Source: Micromonospora rubida
GTDB lineage: Bacteria; Actinomycetota; Actinomycetes; Mycobacteriales; Micromonosporaceae
Assembly: GCF_009908295.1 (NCBI RefSeq)
Contig: NZ_JAAALO010000004.1
Location: forward strand, 248,001-312,000
DNA: 64,000 bases
Reading direction: 5' to 3'
The notes beneath the pieces were generated by a model. The model was not told where the DNA came from and did no database searches. It saw nothing but the letters and a program-made list of their open reading frames with translations. The translations under genes were made by a program, and so were the position numbers. Shown here in pieces: positions 12,485 through 21,940 of this stretch (positions are counted from its first letter, which is position 1; every line of letters begins with the position of its first letter).

Positions 12485-12679
12485 CAGCGCAGCGTACGGC
12501 CAGCGCGGGAGGGGCGAACGTCATTTTCGTACCGGAGAGGGATGGCCGATCCGTCGACGGGCCATCGGTCGATTTAGTGCTGGGAGGTGGGACACGTCGG
12601 ACCGGTCCGGTTCACCGGGTCCCGACGGCAGTGCCAGACTGATCGTCGCTGGGCGATCCGAGGAGTGCGGGAGGGCGCG

Positions 12680-13447
12680 TTGCGCTGGCGCAGTTTTGTG
12701 GCGGTGGGGGACAGCTTCACCGAGGGCATGGACGACGCGTACCCGGACGGCAGCTACCGCGGCTGGGCGGACCTGGTGGCCATCCGGCTCGCGGCCGAGG
12801 CCGGCCCCGACTTCCGGTACGCGAACCTGGCGATCCGGGGCCGACTCTTCCCCAATGTCGTGGCCGAGCAGGTGCCGGCGGCGCTGGCGATGAGGCCCGA
12901 CCTGGTCAGTTTCGCGGCCGGCGGCAACGACGTGCTGCGCCGCACCTTCGACCCGGGCGCCCTGGCGGCCCGCTTCGACGCCGTGGTCGGCCGACTGCGC
13001 TCGGGCGGCGGGGACGTGGTGCTGTTCCGGTTCGCCGACGTGATGGCCCGGCTGCCCGGCCAGCGCCTGGTCGCCCCCCGGGTCCAACTGCTCAACCAGG
13101 CCGTCGGGGAGACCGCCGAGCGGCACGGCGCGATCCTGGTCGACCTGTACGCCGATGACACCTTCCTCAACCCGATGCTGTGGAGCACCGACCGGCTGCA
13201 CCTGTCGGCGGCCGGGCACCGGCGGGTCGCCGCGCAGGTGTTGACCGCGCTCGGGATCGGCTGCGACGAGGAGTGGCTCATGGTCCCGCCGCACCCCGCG
13301 CCGACGCCCTGGCTGGCCGCCCGCGCCGCCGACCTCCGTTGGGCGGGCCAGCATCTGGCCCCGTGGATCAAACGCCGGCTGACCGGCCAGTCGTCCGGGG
13401 ACACGGTCACCGCGAAGCGGCCCCGACTCGGCCCGTTCGCCGACTGA
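12680..13447 (+). CDS. SGNH/GDSL-type hydrolase
   Basis: A 255-residue esterase-like protein. Block I is VAVGDSFTEGM with the nucleophile at S12, block III is AAGGNDVLR, and block V is STDRLHLSAAGHRR with the catalytic Asp-x-x-His pair. No signal peptide is seen, so a cytoplasmic SGNH esterase, lipase or thioesterase is likely; the substrate is unknown. The TTG at 12680 was chosen because GGGAGG lies 5 bases upstream and the protein then begins directly at the first strand; a GTG at 12665 is the alternative. The stop overlaps the start of the next gene (TGATG), so the two are translationally coupled. Confidence 0.85.
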   Translation: MRWRSFVAVGDSFTEGMDDAYPDGSYRGWADLVAIRLAAEAGPDFRYANLAIRGRLFPNVVAEQVPAALAMRPDLVSFAAGGNDVLRRTFDPGALAARFDAVVGRLRSGGGDVVLFRFADVMARLPGQRLVAPRVQLLNQAVGETAERHGAILVDLYADDTFLNPMLWSTDRLHLSAAGHRRVAAQVLTALGIGCDEEWLMVPPHPAPTPWLAARAADLRWAGQHLAPWIKRRLTGQSSGDTVTAKRPRLGPFAD

Positions 13448-13893
13448 TGCCCACCCTGCACGCCGGGCGGCTGCTGCGGCGCACCCTCGACGACCCACCG
13501 GGGCCCGGCGGGGCCGTGCTGGTGGCCGGGAGCCGGATCGAGGCGGTCGCGCCGCTGGACGAGCTGCTGGCCGCGTACCCCGGGGTGCGGGTGCGGCGGT
13601 GGGCCGGGACCCTCGGGCCGGCGCTGGTGCACGACGGGCCGCTGCCGGATGCCCCCACTCCGCGCGAGCGGGTGTACGCGCTGTTCCGCGCCGGGGCGGC
13701 GGCGGTTCCGGCCGCGCACCTCACCGACCCGGAGCTGCGGGCGGCGGCGGTCCGTGGCGACGTCGCGGTCCTCGACCGGGTACGGCCGCCCGCGCTGGAC
13801 GTCGGCGGCCGGGCCGACCTGGCCGTCTTCGCCGACGACGGGACCTGCCTCGCGACGGTGGTGGCCGGCCGGCTCGTGCACCGCCGCGCCTGA
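13447..13893 (+). CDS. Imidazolonepropionase/amidohydrolase-like composite-domain protein
   Basis: A 148-residue protein built like the outer beta-sandwich of amidohydrolases with the TIM barrel removed. The N-terminal LHAGRLLRRTLDDPPGPGGAVLVAGSRIEAVAPLDEL is the usual start of an imidazolonepropionase-like domain. The C-terminal LDVGGRADLAVFADDGTCLATVVAGRLVHRR is the usual end, where the sheet closes. No metal-binding HxH, catalytic Lys or His sites remain, so catalysis is unlikely. Its ATG overlaps the stop of the SGNH hydrolase gene by one base. Such short proteins occur in other actinomycetes, so it is probably a real small family rather than a fresh pseudogene. Confidence 0.7.
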   Translation: MPTLHAGRLLRRTLDDPPGPGGAVLVAGSRIEAVAPLDELLAAYPGVRVRRWAGTLGPALVHDGPLPDAPTPRERVYALFRAGAAAVPAAHLTDPELRAAAVRGDVAVLDRVRPPALDVGGRADLAVFADDGTCLATVVAGRLVHRRA

Positions 13894-13945
13894 CCGTCCC
13901 CCGCCCATCCCGCGTGGCCCGCGGATCGGGCGTACCTTGGGGCTT

Positions 13946-14848
13946 ATGCCTGTTCCGAGTGATCCGGACCCTCGCCTCCAGTCGTACGCCGACCCGCAGC
14001 GGCTGGTCACCACCGAGTGGCTGGCCGAGCACCTGGGCGACGAGGGGCTGGTGGTGGTCGAGTCCGACGAGGACGTGCTGCTCTACGACACCGGGCACAT
14101 CCCGGGTGCCGTGAAGGTCGACTGGCACACCGAGCTGAACGACCAGGTGACCCGGGACTACCTGGACGCGAAGAGCTTCGCCGAGCTGTGTGCCGCCAAG
14201 GGCATCGGCCGCGACGACACCGTCGTCTTCTACGGCGACAACTTCAACTGGTGGGCCGCGTACGCGCTCTGGGTCTTCTCGCTCTTCGGGCACGCCGACG
14301 TGCGGCTGCTCGACGGCGGCCGGCAGAAGTGGGCCGCCGAGGGGCGCGAGCTGACCCGGGAGAAGGCCGCCCGGCCCCGGGCGGAGTACCCGGTGCCGCA
14401 GCGCAACGACGCGCCGCTGCGGGCCTACCGGGAGCAGGTGTTGGCGCATGTGGCCGCCGGCCGGCCGCTGGTCGACGTGCGCTCGCCGGGCGAGTACACC
14501 GGCGAGATGCTGCACATGCCGGACTATCCGCAGGAGGGCGCGCTGCGCGGCGGGCACATCCCGGGCGCGCTGAACAAGCCGTGGAAGTCCGCCGCCAACG
14601 ACGACGGCACGTTCCGGTCGGCGGGCGAGCTGCGCGCGATCTACGCCGACCAGCTCGGGCTGAGCCCGTCCGACGACGTGGTGGCATATTGCCGGATCGG
14701 GGAACGGTCGAGTCACACCTGGTTCGTGCTGCGGCACCTGCTGGGCTATCCGCAGGTGCGCAACTACGACGGCTCGTGGACCGAGTGGGGCAACCTGGTC
14801 CGGGCCCCCGTCGTGCGGGGCGACCAGCCGGGCGGCCTCGCCGGCTGA
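13946..14848 (+). CDS. Rhodanese-type sulfurtransferase (two rhodanese domains)
   Basis: A 300-residue protein with two rhodanese domains. The N-terminal domain (about residues 25-145) is non-catalytic; the C-terminal one (about 165-290) carries the active-site loop CRIGERS with the sulfur-accepting cysteine at C249. Members transfer sulfane sulfur from thiosulfate or 3-mercaptopyruvate. The CRxGERSSHTWF loop is that of the actinobacterial CysA/SseA type. It is often linked to sufE; here sufE is 3.8 kb away. The ATG at 13946 has only a weak GGGGC upstream. The preceding gene ends 52 bases earlier. Confidence 0.92.
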   Translation: MPVPSDPDPRLQSYADPQRLVTTEWLAEHLGDEGLVVVESDEDVLLYDTGHIPGAVKVDWHTELNDQVTRDYLDAKSFAELCAAKGIGRDDTVVFYGDNFNWWAAYALWVFSLFGHADVRLLDGGRQKWAAEGRELTREKAARPRAEYPVPQRNDAPLRAYREQVLAHVAAGRPLVDVRSPGEYTGEMLHMPDYPQEGALRGGHIPGALNKPWKSAANDDGTFRSAGELRAIYADQLGLSPSDDVVAYCRIGERSSHTWFVLRHLLGYPQVRNYDGSWTEWGNLVRAPVVRGDQPGGLAG

Positions 14849-14939
14849 CCTCCGGCTCCCGTTCCGGGGGGCGGGGGCAGCCGGCCGTCGGTGATCACCG
14901 GTACGGTGAGCGCCGGCACCGGACCGGGGAGCAGCAGGC

Positions 14940-16727
14940 GTGGACCGCACCTTCCAGGTCGACCTCCGAGGCGTGGTCGATCTGCTCAGTCACCATCTCT
15001 ACGGCAGCCCACGGGTCTACGTCCGTGAGCTCATGCAGAACGCGGTTGACGCGATCACCGCGCGCCGGGCCACCGAGCCCGACGCCCCGGCGTTGGTCCG
15101 CATCGAGCCGCCCGACCTGACCGGCGACGGCACGCTGCGGGTGCACGACACCGGCATTGGCCTCACCGAGGCGCAGGTGCACGAGCTGCTGGCCACCATC
15201 GGCCGCAGCTCGAAGCGGGACGAGCTGGGCTTCTCCCGCCACGAGTTCCTCGGCCAGTTCGGCATCGGGCTGCTCTCCTGCTTCCTGGTCGCCGACGAGA
15301 TCCGGGTGGTCACCCGGCACGCCGACGAGCCGACGGTGCTCTGGACGGGGTACTCCGACGGCCGGTACGCCGTCGCGAGCGCCCCCGCCGGGCAGCGGCG
15401 GGCCGAGCCGGGGACGACCGTGACCCTGGTGCCGCGCCGCGACGCCGGCCAGTGGTTCGCCACCTCGACGGTCACCGACCTGGCCCGGCTCTACGGCTCG
15501 CTGCTGCCGGTCACCGTCCGGGTCGGCGACGTGGTCACCACCGCCGGGGAGCCACCCTGGCCGACCGCGCCCGGCATGCCCGCCGACCGTCCGGCCCTGC
15601 TCCGGTACGCCCGGCAGCACCTCGGCGTCGACCCGTTCGACGTGGTGCCGCTGTCGGTGCCGGAGGCGGGGCTGACCGGCGTCGCATTCGTCCTGCCGAC
15701 CCCGGTGAACCCGGCCGCCCGTGCCGGTCACCGGGTGTACCTGAAGCGGATGCTGCTCACTGAGCACGCCGACGGGCTGCTGCCCGACTGGGCGTTCTTC
15801 GCCCACTGCGTGGTGGACGCCAGCGAGCTGCGCCCCACCGCCAGCCGCGAGGCGCTCTACGAGGACACCCTGCTGACCGCGACCCGGGAGGCGCTGGGCG
15901 CGCAGGTGCGCGGCTGGCTGGTCCGGCTGGCCCGGCACGACCCGCGCCGGCTCGCCGAGTTCCTCCAGGTGCACCACCTGGGGGTCAAGGCGCTCGCCCT
16001 GCACGACGACGAGATGCTCCGCCTGGTCGACCAGTGGTGGCCGATGGACACCAACGTCGGCACGCTCACCCTGGCGGAGTTCCGCCAGCAGTACGGCCTG
16101 ATCCGGTACGCCGCGAGCCTGGACGAGTTCCGTCAGCTCGCCGCCGTCGCCGCCGCGCAGGACCTGGCCGTGGTCAACGCCGGCTACACGTACGACACCG
16201 AGCTGATCGAGCGGCTGCCGACGGTGGACCGGTCGGCGCTCATCGAACGGCTGGAGCCCAGCGACCTGACCACCCGCTTCGAGGCCCTCGAACCGCAGGT
16301 GGAGCTGGCCCTGCGGCCGTTCCTCGCCGGGGCGCAGCGGGCCCTGGAACGCCTCGGCTGCGAGGTGGTGATCCGGGCGTACGACCCGGTGTCGCTGCCG
16401 GCGCTCTACCTGGTCAGCCGGTCGGCGGCGTTCAACGACCAGCTCGCGGCGACCCGGGACCGGGCCGACGAGCTGTGGGGCGGGGTGCTCGACGCGCTCG
16501 CCGCGTCCGCCCCACCGGACCGCCCGCAGCTCGTGCTCAACCACCGCAACCCGCTGGTCCGCCGGGTCACCACCCTCGACGACCCGGAGCTGGTCGGGCT
16601 CGCCGTCGAGGCGCTGTACGGGCAGGCCCTGCTGCTCGGGCACCATCCCATCCGCGCTGCCGACGCCGCGCTGCTGAACAGTTCCTTCCTCGGCCTGCTC
16701 GGCCGGGCCGTACCGGGACGGGAGTGA
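14940..16727 (+). CDS. Hsp90-like (HtpG-type) GHKL ATPase chaperone
   Basis: A 595-residue member of the Hsp90 family. The GHKL ATP site is intact: E30-x3-N34 in ELMQNAVDAI, DTGIG at 70-74 and the lid glycines in GQFGIG (105-110). A middle domain follows (YLKRMLLTEHADGLLPDWAFFAHCVVD near residues 270-290, the family's second signature region) and then the RPTASREALYED segment. It is shorter than classical HtpG (about 630) and ends in GRAVPGRE with no MEEVD tail. The GTG start has GGGGAG 8 bases upstream. Only 7 bases separate it from a large TPR gene, suggesting a dedicated co-chaperone. Client proteins are unknown. Confidence 0.88.
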   Translation: MDRTFQVDLRGVVDLLSHHLYGSPRVYVRELMQNAVDAITARRATEPDAPALVRIEPPDLTGDGTLRVHDTGIGLTEAQVHELLATIGRSSKRDELGFSRHEFLGQFGIGLLSCFLVADEIRVVTRHADEPTVLWTGYSDGRYAVASAPAGQRRAEPGTTVTLVPRRDAGQWFATSTVTDLARLYGSLLPVTVRVGDVVTTAGEPPWPTAPGMPADRPALLRYARQHLGVDPFDVVPLSVPEAGLTGVAFVLPTPVNPAARAGHRVYLKRMLLTEHADGLLPDWAFFAHCVVDASELRPTASREALYEDTLLTATREALGAQVRGWLVRLARHDPRRLAEFLQVHHLGVKALALHDDEMLRLVDQWWPMDTNVGTLTLAEFRQQYGLIRYAASLDEFRQLAAVAAAQDLAVVNAGYTYDTELIERLPTVDRSALIERLEPSDLTTRFEALEPQVELALRPFLAGAQRALERLGCEVVIRAYDPVSLPALYLVSRSAAFNDQLAATRDRADELWGGVLDALAASAPPDRPQLVLNHRNPLVRRVTTLDDPELVGLAVEALYGQALLLGHHPIRAADAALLNSSFLGLLGRAVPGRE

Positions 16728-16734
16728 GGCCGCG

Positions 16735-19584
16735 ATGAGCGAGGACGACCTGTGGCGGATGCTGCACGGGACCACCGACATGCCGTACGGGGCGGGGCGG
16801 ACGGCCGCCCTGGAGCAGCTGCTGCGCCGGGCCGACACCGGGGACGACCGACACCTGGCGTTCGCCGTCCGGATGCAGGCCACCACGGGGTACGTCTACG
16901 GCGGTGAGGCGGGCAAGTCCTTCGTCACCTTCTCCTGGTGCCTGGCCGAGTTCGACCGGGACCCGCAGCCGTACCACCAGGGCTACACCCACCAGCTCCT
17001 CTGGCACTTCAAGTACATGGTCAACGCCATGCTGAAGTTCCCCGAGCTTCCGCTGGACCGCACGTACGCGGTGCTCGACGACATGGAGCGCCGGTATCGG
17101 GACGCCGGGCACAGCCTCCAGGCCGTGCACAAGCACCGTTATCTGGTCGCCGACCACGTGGGTGACGCCGAGGCCGCCGAGCGGTGGTACCGGGAGTGGC
17201 TGACCGCGCCGCGCGACGACCTGTCCGACTGCGCCGGCTGCGACCCCACCACCCAGGTCGCCCACCTCGCCCACGTCGGCCGGTACGACGAGGCGGTGGC
17301 GCTGGCCGAGCCGGTCCTCGCCGGCCGGCTGACCTGCACGGAGCAGCCGCAGGCGATCCTCACCGCGCTGCTCGTGCCGTACCTGCGCACGGGGCGGGGC
17401 GACGCGGCGCGGGACGCGCACCGGGAGGCGTACCGGCGGCTGCGAGGCAACCTGTCGGACCTGTGGGACATCGGGGACCATGTCGAGTTCTGCACGTTGA
17501 CCGGCAACGAGGCCCGGGCCGTGGAGATCGTCGAGCGGCACCTGGACTGGCTGGACCGGGCGCCCACCCCGGCCGCTGCGATGCACTTCGCGGCCACTGC
17601 CGCCGCCGCGCTGCGCCGGGCCGCCGGGGCCGGCGACGTCACGCTGCACCGGCGGGCGGCCGGCGACCGGCCGGCGGGCGAGGTGTCCGCCGCCGCGCTG
17701 GCCGCCGAGCTGACCGACACGGCGACGGCGCTGGCCGCCCGGTTCGACGCCCGCAACGGCACCTCGCACCAGTCGGAGTGGATCGCCCGGCGGCTGGCCA
17801 CCGGGCCCGCCGGGGAGCACCTGCCGCTCTCGGCCAGCCTGCGCCGCTACCCGGCCGACCCGGCCCGGTCCCCGCAGCCGGCGGTGCCCCCGGCCGAGGA
17901 GCCGGCCGTCCCGGCCGACGCCACCGCCGACGAGCTGCTCGACCTGGCCGACGAGTGCCTGCGCACCCACCGCCGGTCGGGGCTGGTCGCCGCGCTGGCG
18001 GCGTACGACGAGCGGTTCGGCGCCGCCGAGGCGTCGCCTGGGACGGCGGCCCGCCGGCTGGAGCTGCGGGCGGCCGAGCTGACCGAGACCGGCGGCTCGG
18101 AGGCGGCGCTGGACGCGAGCCGGGCGGCGCTGGCCGCGTACCGGGAGCTGGGCGACCAGGCCCGGGCGCAGGTGATGGCCGGCCGGCTCGGGGTGCTGCT
18201 CTGCATGAGCGGGGAGGGCGAGGAGGGGCTGGTGCTGGTCCGGGAGGCCGCCGACTTCCTCGCCGCGCACGCCGACGCCCGGGAGCGGGCCGCCGCGCAC
18301 GACCGGCTCGCGCTGGCGCTGGCGCACCTCGAACGCTGGGCGGAGGCGCTGGCCGCAGCGGACCGGGCAGCCGCCGAGGCGTACGACGATCCGTGGCTGG
18401 CCGCCCGGTCGGCGCTGCACCGCGCGCACGTGCTGGAGGAGTTGGACCGGCCGGACGAGTTCCGGGCGGCGGCCGGACAGGCCCGCCTGCTGGCCCGGGA
18501 GGTGGGCGTCGGCGAGCTGGTCACCGCCGCCGCGCTCGCGTACGCCCGGGCGGTGGACGACCACGCCGAGACGGTGGCGGCCTGCGACGAGGCGCTGCGC
18601 GCCGCCCCGCCGGGCGCCCGGCTCCCGGTCCGGGTGTTCCGGGCCCGGGCGTTGCTGGCCGCGGAGCGGGCGGCCGAGGCGGTGGAGGACTTCGCCGAGG
18701 CGGTGACCCTCTGCGTGGAACAGGGCGCCGACGGGGACGCCTTCCTGCGCTGGGAGCTGGCGAACGCGTACCGGGTCGCCGGGCGGCCCGCCGAGGCGGC
18801 CGAGGTGGCCGAGGAGGCGGTGCTCGGGCTGGACCGGCTCGGGGCCCAGGCCGAGGCGGACCGCTGCCGGCACCTGCTGGTCGGGATCTACGTCGACCTG
18901 GGCGAGCTGGAGCCGGCGCTGGCCCTGCTGGCTCTGCTGGCCCGCAACCTCGACGGGCCGGACAACCTGCCGCACCGGGCGCAGGTTCTGGAGGAGGCCG
19001 GGGGCCTGCTCTACGACGCCGACCGGGACGCGCTGGCCGGGCAGCGGTTCGCCGAGGCCGCGACGGCGTACCGGCTGGCCGGGGCGCCGGTCGATGAGCT
19101 GCGCGCCCGTCGCCGGGAGACGGACGCGCTCTTCTGGGCGGGCGACGGGCCGGCGGCGGTCAGCGCGGTCGAGGTCTGCGACGGGCTCGCGACCGCGCTG
19201 ACCGGTCAGCCGGAGCAGCCGCCGGTGGTGACGTACGAGGTGGCGCTGGCCGCCGAGGTGGCGGCCCGGGTGCTGGCCGGCGTCGGCCGAACGGACGAGG
19301 CGCTGGACCGGCTGGCTGGTGTCCCGGCCCGGCTGAGGTCGATCGAGGCTTTCGGCGAGGCGGCCCGGGTGGAGCTGCTCACCGGCGAGACCCTGCTGCA
19401 CGCCGGCCGCCCCGGCGAGGCCGAGCCGCTGCTGCGCGAGGTGCTGGGCGGGCTGCCCGCCGGCTCCCGGTCGGCGGCGCGGGCCGCCTGGCTGCTGGCC
19501 GGGGCGCTCGACGAGATGGGCCGCCCGGACGATGCGGCGGCGGTCCGCGCGGAGCACGGGCTGACCACCGACGAGGAGGACTGA
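16735..19584 (+). CDS. Large TPR-repeat protein paired with the Hsp90-like gene
   Basis: A 949-residue soluble protein made almost wholly of helical hairpins. Tetratricopeptide-like units run through about residues 20-330 and 390-940, for example EALAAADRAAAEAYDDPWLA and EALDRLAGVPARL, split by a proline-rich linker near residues 365-385. There is no signal peptide or membrane segment. The N-terminal 200 residues are more conserved-looking, with aromatics (GYTHQLLWHFKYMVNAML) and a Cys pair CAGC near residue 165. It starts 7 bases after the Hsp90-like gene, so it is surely co-transcribed and may be an adaptor for that chaperone, as TPR proteins are for eukaryotic Hsp90. That is inference; no function is established here. 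Confidence 0.85.
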   Translation: MSEDDLWRMLHGTTDMPYGAGRTAALEQLLRRADTGDDRHLAFAVRMQATTGYVYGGEAGKSFVTFSWCLAEFDRDPQPYHQGYTHQLLWHFKYMVNAMLKFPELPLDRTYAVLDDMERRYRDAGHSLQAVHKHRYLVADHVGDAEAAERWYREWLTAPRDDLSDCAGCDPTTQVAHLAHVGRYDEAVALAEPVLAGRLTCTEQPQAILTALLVPYLRTGRGDAARDAHREAYRRLRGNLSDLWDIGDHVEFCTLTGNEARAVEIVERHLDWLDRAPTPAAAMHFAATAAAALRRAAGAGDVTLHRRAAGDRPAGEVSAAALAAELTDTATALAARFDARNGTSHQSEWIARRLATGPAGEHLPLSASLRRYPADPARSPQPAVPPAEEPAVPADATADELLDLADECLRTHRRSGLVAALAAYDERFGAAEASPGTAARRLELRAAELTETGGSEAALDASRAALAAYRELGDQARAQVMAGRLGVLLCMSGEGEEGLVLVREAADFLAAHADARERAAAHDRLALALAHLERWAEALAAADRAAAEAYDDPWLAARSALHRAHVLEELDRPDEFRAAAGQARLLAREVGVGELVTAAALAYARAVDDHAETVAACDEALRAAPPGARLPVRVFRARALLAAERAAEAVEDFAEAVTLCVEQGADGDAFLRWELANAYRVAGRPAEAAEVAEEAVLGLDRLGAQAEADRCRHLLVGIYVDLGELEPALALLALLARNLDGPDNLPHRAQVLEEAGGLLYDADRDALAGQRFAEAATAYRLAGAPVDELRARRRETDALFWAGDGPAAVSAVEVCDGLATALTGQPEQPPVVTYEVALAAEVAARVLAGVGRTDEALDRLAGVPARLRSIEAFGEAARVELLTGETLLHAGRPGEAEPLLREVLGGLPAGSRSAARAAWLLAGALDEMGRPDDAAAVRAEHGLTTDEED

Positions 19585-19655
19585 CCGGTCCCGGCGGATG
19601 CGACCGCCGGGTAACCGAGCCCCACCCCGTCCGGGGGCGGGTCTAGGCTTGCCCG

Positions 19656-20279
19656 GTGAGCGTGGAGCAGCGGGCACGGGGGACGGCGGGCGGCGTGACG
19701 GGCACGGGTCGGCGGCGGTCCCGGCGGGACGAGATTCTGGAGATCGCCGTCGGGCTCTTCGCCACACGGGGTTACCACGGCGTCTCGATGGACGACATCG
19801 GCGCTGCGGCGGGCGTCACCGGCCCGGCCCTCTACCACCACTTCGCCGGCAAGGAGGCGATGCTGGCAGCCGCGCTGATCCCGGTCAGCGAGGGGCTGCT
19901 CGACGGCGGGCGGGCGCGGGCCGCCGGCCACCCGGAGGACCCGCGCGGCACTCTGGAGTCGCTGATCGACTTCCACGTCGAGTTCGCGCTGGCCAACCCG
20001 GCGGTGATCGCCCTGCACCTGCACGAGCTGGATCGGCTGCCGGACGAGCCGCGTCGCCGCATCCGCCGGCTCCAGCGGCTTTACGTCGAGGAGTGGGTGA
20101 CCGTGCTGACCGCGCTGCACCCGGGCCTGCCCGCCGGCGAGGCGCGGGTGCTGGCGCACGCCGCGTTCGGCCTGATGAACTCGACGCTGTTCCTCGGCGG
20201 CGAGGTGGACCGGCGGCGCCGCGCCGCCCTGCTGCGCGCCGCCACCCTGGCCGCCCTGCTGGCCGAGACGGCTGCCTGA
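19656..20279 (+). CDS. TetR/AcrR-family transcriptional regulator
   Basis: A 207-residue TetR protein. The HTH lies at about residues 22-68 (SRRDEILEIAVGLFATRGYHGVSMDDIGAAAGVTGPALYHHFAGKEAML), with the family's GPALYHHF recognition helix. The C-terminal ligand domain is rich in hydrophobic helices. It stands just before the branched-chain acyl-CoA genes on the same strand and may repress them. The palindrome AACGATCGTT before the carboxyltransferase gene is the sort of site such regulators bind. The GTG start at 19656 has an N-terminal Arg/Gly tail; GTG codons a little downstream are possible. Confidence 0.88.
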   Translation: MSVEQRARGTAGGVTGTGRRRSRRDEILEIAVGLFATRGYHGVSMDDIGAAAGVTGPALYHHFAGKEAMLAAALIPVSEGLLDGGRARAAGHPEDPRGTLESLIDFHVEFALANPAVIALHLHELDRLPDEPRRRIRRLQRLYVEEWVTVLTALHPGLPAGEARVLAHAAFGLMNSTLFLGGEVDRRRRAALLRAATLAALLAETAA

Positions 20280-20345
20280 GCCCCGCACCGGAACTGCCTC
20301 GGCGCACGCGTCCGCAGGCGTTACGACGATGAGTGGAGATCGGGC

Positions 20346-20395
20346 AGATCTTGGAAGATTTCGGCCCCTGGAAGGGCCGTTTGCTTCCAAGATCT
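20346..20395. repeat. Nested palindrome, 12-bp perfect outer stem
   Basis: The arms AGATCTTGGAAG (20346-20357) and CTTCCAAGATCT (20384-20395) are perfect reverse complements. Inside the loop a second hairpin, GGCCC-CTGGAA-GGGCC, is present, so the folded form is a long two-part stem. It lies in the 272-base gap between tetR and the biotin carboxylase gene; there is no T-run after it. It could be a transcription terminator or an interspersed palindromic repeat of the genus. The rest of this gap shows no gene. Confidence 0.75.
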
Positions 20396-20551
20396 ACCAA
20401 TTTCGGGGTCGGGCGGCCTTCCTGGAATCGTTGGTGGGGCGTGGGGTGTGCTCCCTGAAACTCCTCCGGTGCTGCGGCGCTCGACTCGTGGGCGACGGGT
20501 CACTCGTGGTTTCCTTGCCTCCGTCCCATCTTTTGGACGCTGGAGGAGAGC

Positions 20552-21889
20552 ATGATCGAGTCGCTGTTGGTCGCCAACCGGGGTGAGATCGCCCGCCGGA
20601 TCATCCGTACCGCGAAGCGGCTCGGGATCCGCGCGATCGCGGTGCACTCGGAGGCGGACGCCGACCTGCCGTTCGTCACCGAGGCCGACGAGGCGGTCTG
20701 TGTCGGCCCGGCCAACCCGGCCCAGAGCTACCGCAACGTCGAGGCGATCCTCGCCGCCGCCAAGTCGACCGGCGCGCAGGCGATCCACCCCGGCTACGGT
20801 TTCCTGTCGGAGAACGCCGAGTTCGCCCGTACCGTCGAGGCCAGCGGGCTGGTCTGGGTCGGGCCCGGCGCGGACGCGATCACCGCGATGGGCGACAAGA
20901 TCAACGCTCGGAACCTGATGGCCGAGGCCGGGGTCCCGGTCGCACCGGGCACCACGGACCCGGCGGCCGACGTGGAGGCGGCGGTCGCCGCCGCCACCGG
21001 GATTGGCTACCCGGTGATGGTCAAGGCGGCGGCCGGCGGTGGCGGCATGGGCATGGGCGTGGCCACCGACGAGGCCGCGCTGCGCACCGAGTACGACAAG
21101 GTGCGCTCGTTCGCCGAGCGGATGTTCGGCGACGGTTCGGTGCTGATCGAGCGGTACTTCCCCCGGGTACGCCACGTCGAGGTGCAGATCCTCGGCCTGG
21201 CCGACGGGCGGGTGGTGGCGCTCGGCGAGCGGGAGTGCTCGGTGCAGCGGCGCAACCAGAAGTTGGTCGAGGAGTCCCCGTCCCCGGCGGTCTCGCCGGA
21301 GCTGCGCGAGCGCATCCTCGCCGCCGCGGTACGTGCGGGCGAGGCTGTCGGCTACCGCAACGCGGGCACCGTCGAGTGTCTGCTCGACCCCGCGACGCAG
21401 GAGTTCTTCTTCCTGGAGATGAACACGCGGCTCCAGGTGGAGCACCCGGTGACCGAGTACGTCTACGGCGTCGACCTGGTCGAGGAGCAGCTACGGGTGG
21501 CCTCCGGCCTGGCCCCGACGTTCGACCCGGACGCGCTCGTCCCGCGCGGGCACGCCTTCGAGCTGCGGATCAACGCCGAGGACCCGAAGCGGTTCCTCCC
21601 CGGCCCTGGCGTGATCAGGACCTGGAACGAGCCGACGGGCGAGGGCGTCCGGGTCGACTCCGGCTATGTCGTCGGCAACACGGTGACCCCGTTCTACGAC
21701 AGCCTGATGGCGAAGCTGATCGTCAGCGGCAGCGACCGGGCGGAGGCGATCGAGCGGGCCCGGGCGGCGGTGGCGGCCTTCGAGATCGCCGGCCCGAAGT
21801 GCAACCTCCCGTTCCACGCCGAACTCCTGGAGAACGAGGAGTTCCTCTCCGGCGACTACGACACTGGCATTGTCGGCCGGATGCGCTGA
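20552..21889 (+). CDS. accC: Biotin carboxylase subunit (AccC-type, no biotin domain)
   Basis: A 445-residue ATP-grasp enzyme that carboxylates biotin on a carrier protein. Seen in order: the biotin carboxylase N-domain (LVANRGEIARRIIRTAKRLG), the glycine-rich ATP loop KAAAGGGGMGMG near residue 160, the HPGYGFLSENAEF motif near 75, and the catalytic region EMNTRLQVEHPVTE near 290. It stops right after the C-terminal biotin carboxylase domain. Methylcrotonyl-CoA carboxylase alpha chains continue for about 200 more residues with a biotinyl domain, absent here, and no biotinyl-carrier gene is in the window. The ATG has GGAGGAGAGC upstream. It probably belongs with the carboxyltransferase gene at 24945, or serves general acyl-CoA carboxylases. 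Confidence 0.9.
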   Translation: MIESLLVANRGEIARRIIRTAKRLGIRAIAVHSEADADLPFVTEADEAVCVGPANPAQSYRNVEAILAAAKSTGAQAIHPGYGFLSENAEFARTVEASGLVWVGPGADAITAMGDKINARNLMAEAGVPVAPGTTDPAADVEAAVAAATGIGYPVMVKAAAGGGGMGMGVATDEAALRTEYDKVRSFAERMFGDGSVLIERYFPRVRHVEVQILGLADGRVVALGERECSVQRRNQKLVEESPSPAVSPELRERILAAAVRAGEAVGYRNAGTVECLLDPATQEFFFLEMNTRLQVEHPVTEYVYGVDLVEEQLRVASGLAPTFDPDALVPRGHAFELRINAEDPKRFLPGPGVIRTWNEPTGEGVRVDSGYVVGNTVTPFYDSLMAKLIVSGSDRAEAIERARAAVAAFEIAGPKCNLPFHAELLENEEFLSGDYDTGIVGRMR

Positions 21890-21940
21890 CCGTTCCGGCC
21901 CGCCGGTCGGGAGGTCCGCGTCGGAGCCGTGACCCGCGCC

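Noticed and set aside
10629..12524. N-terminal extension of the CBS protein through proS
   Set aside because: The extra 630 residues are low-complexity and lie antisense-frame to proS. The ATG at 10628 with GGAGG upstream is the real start.
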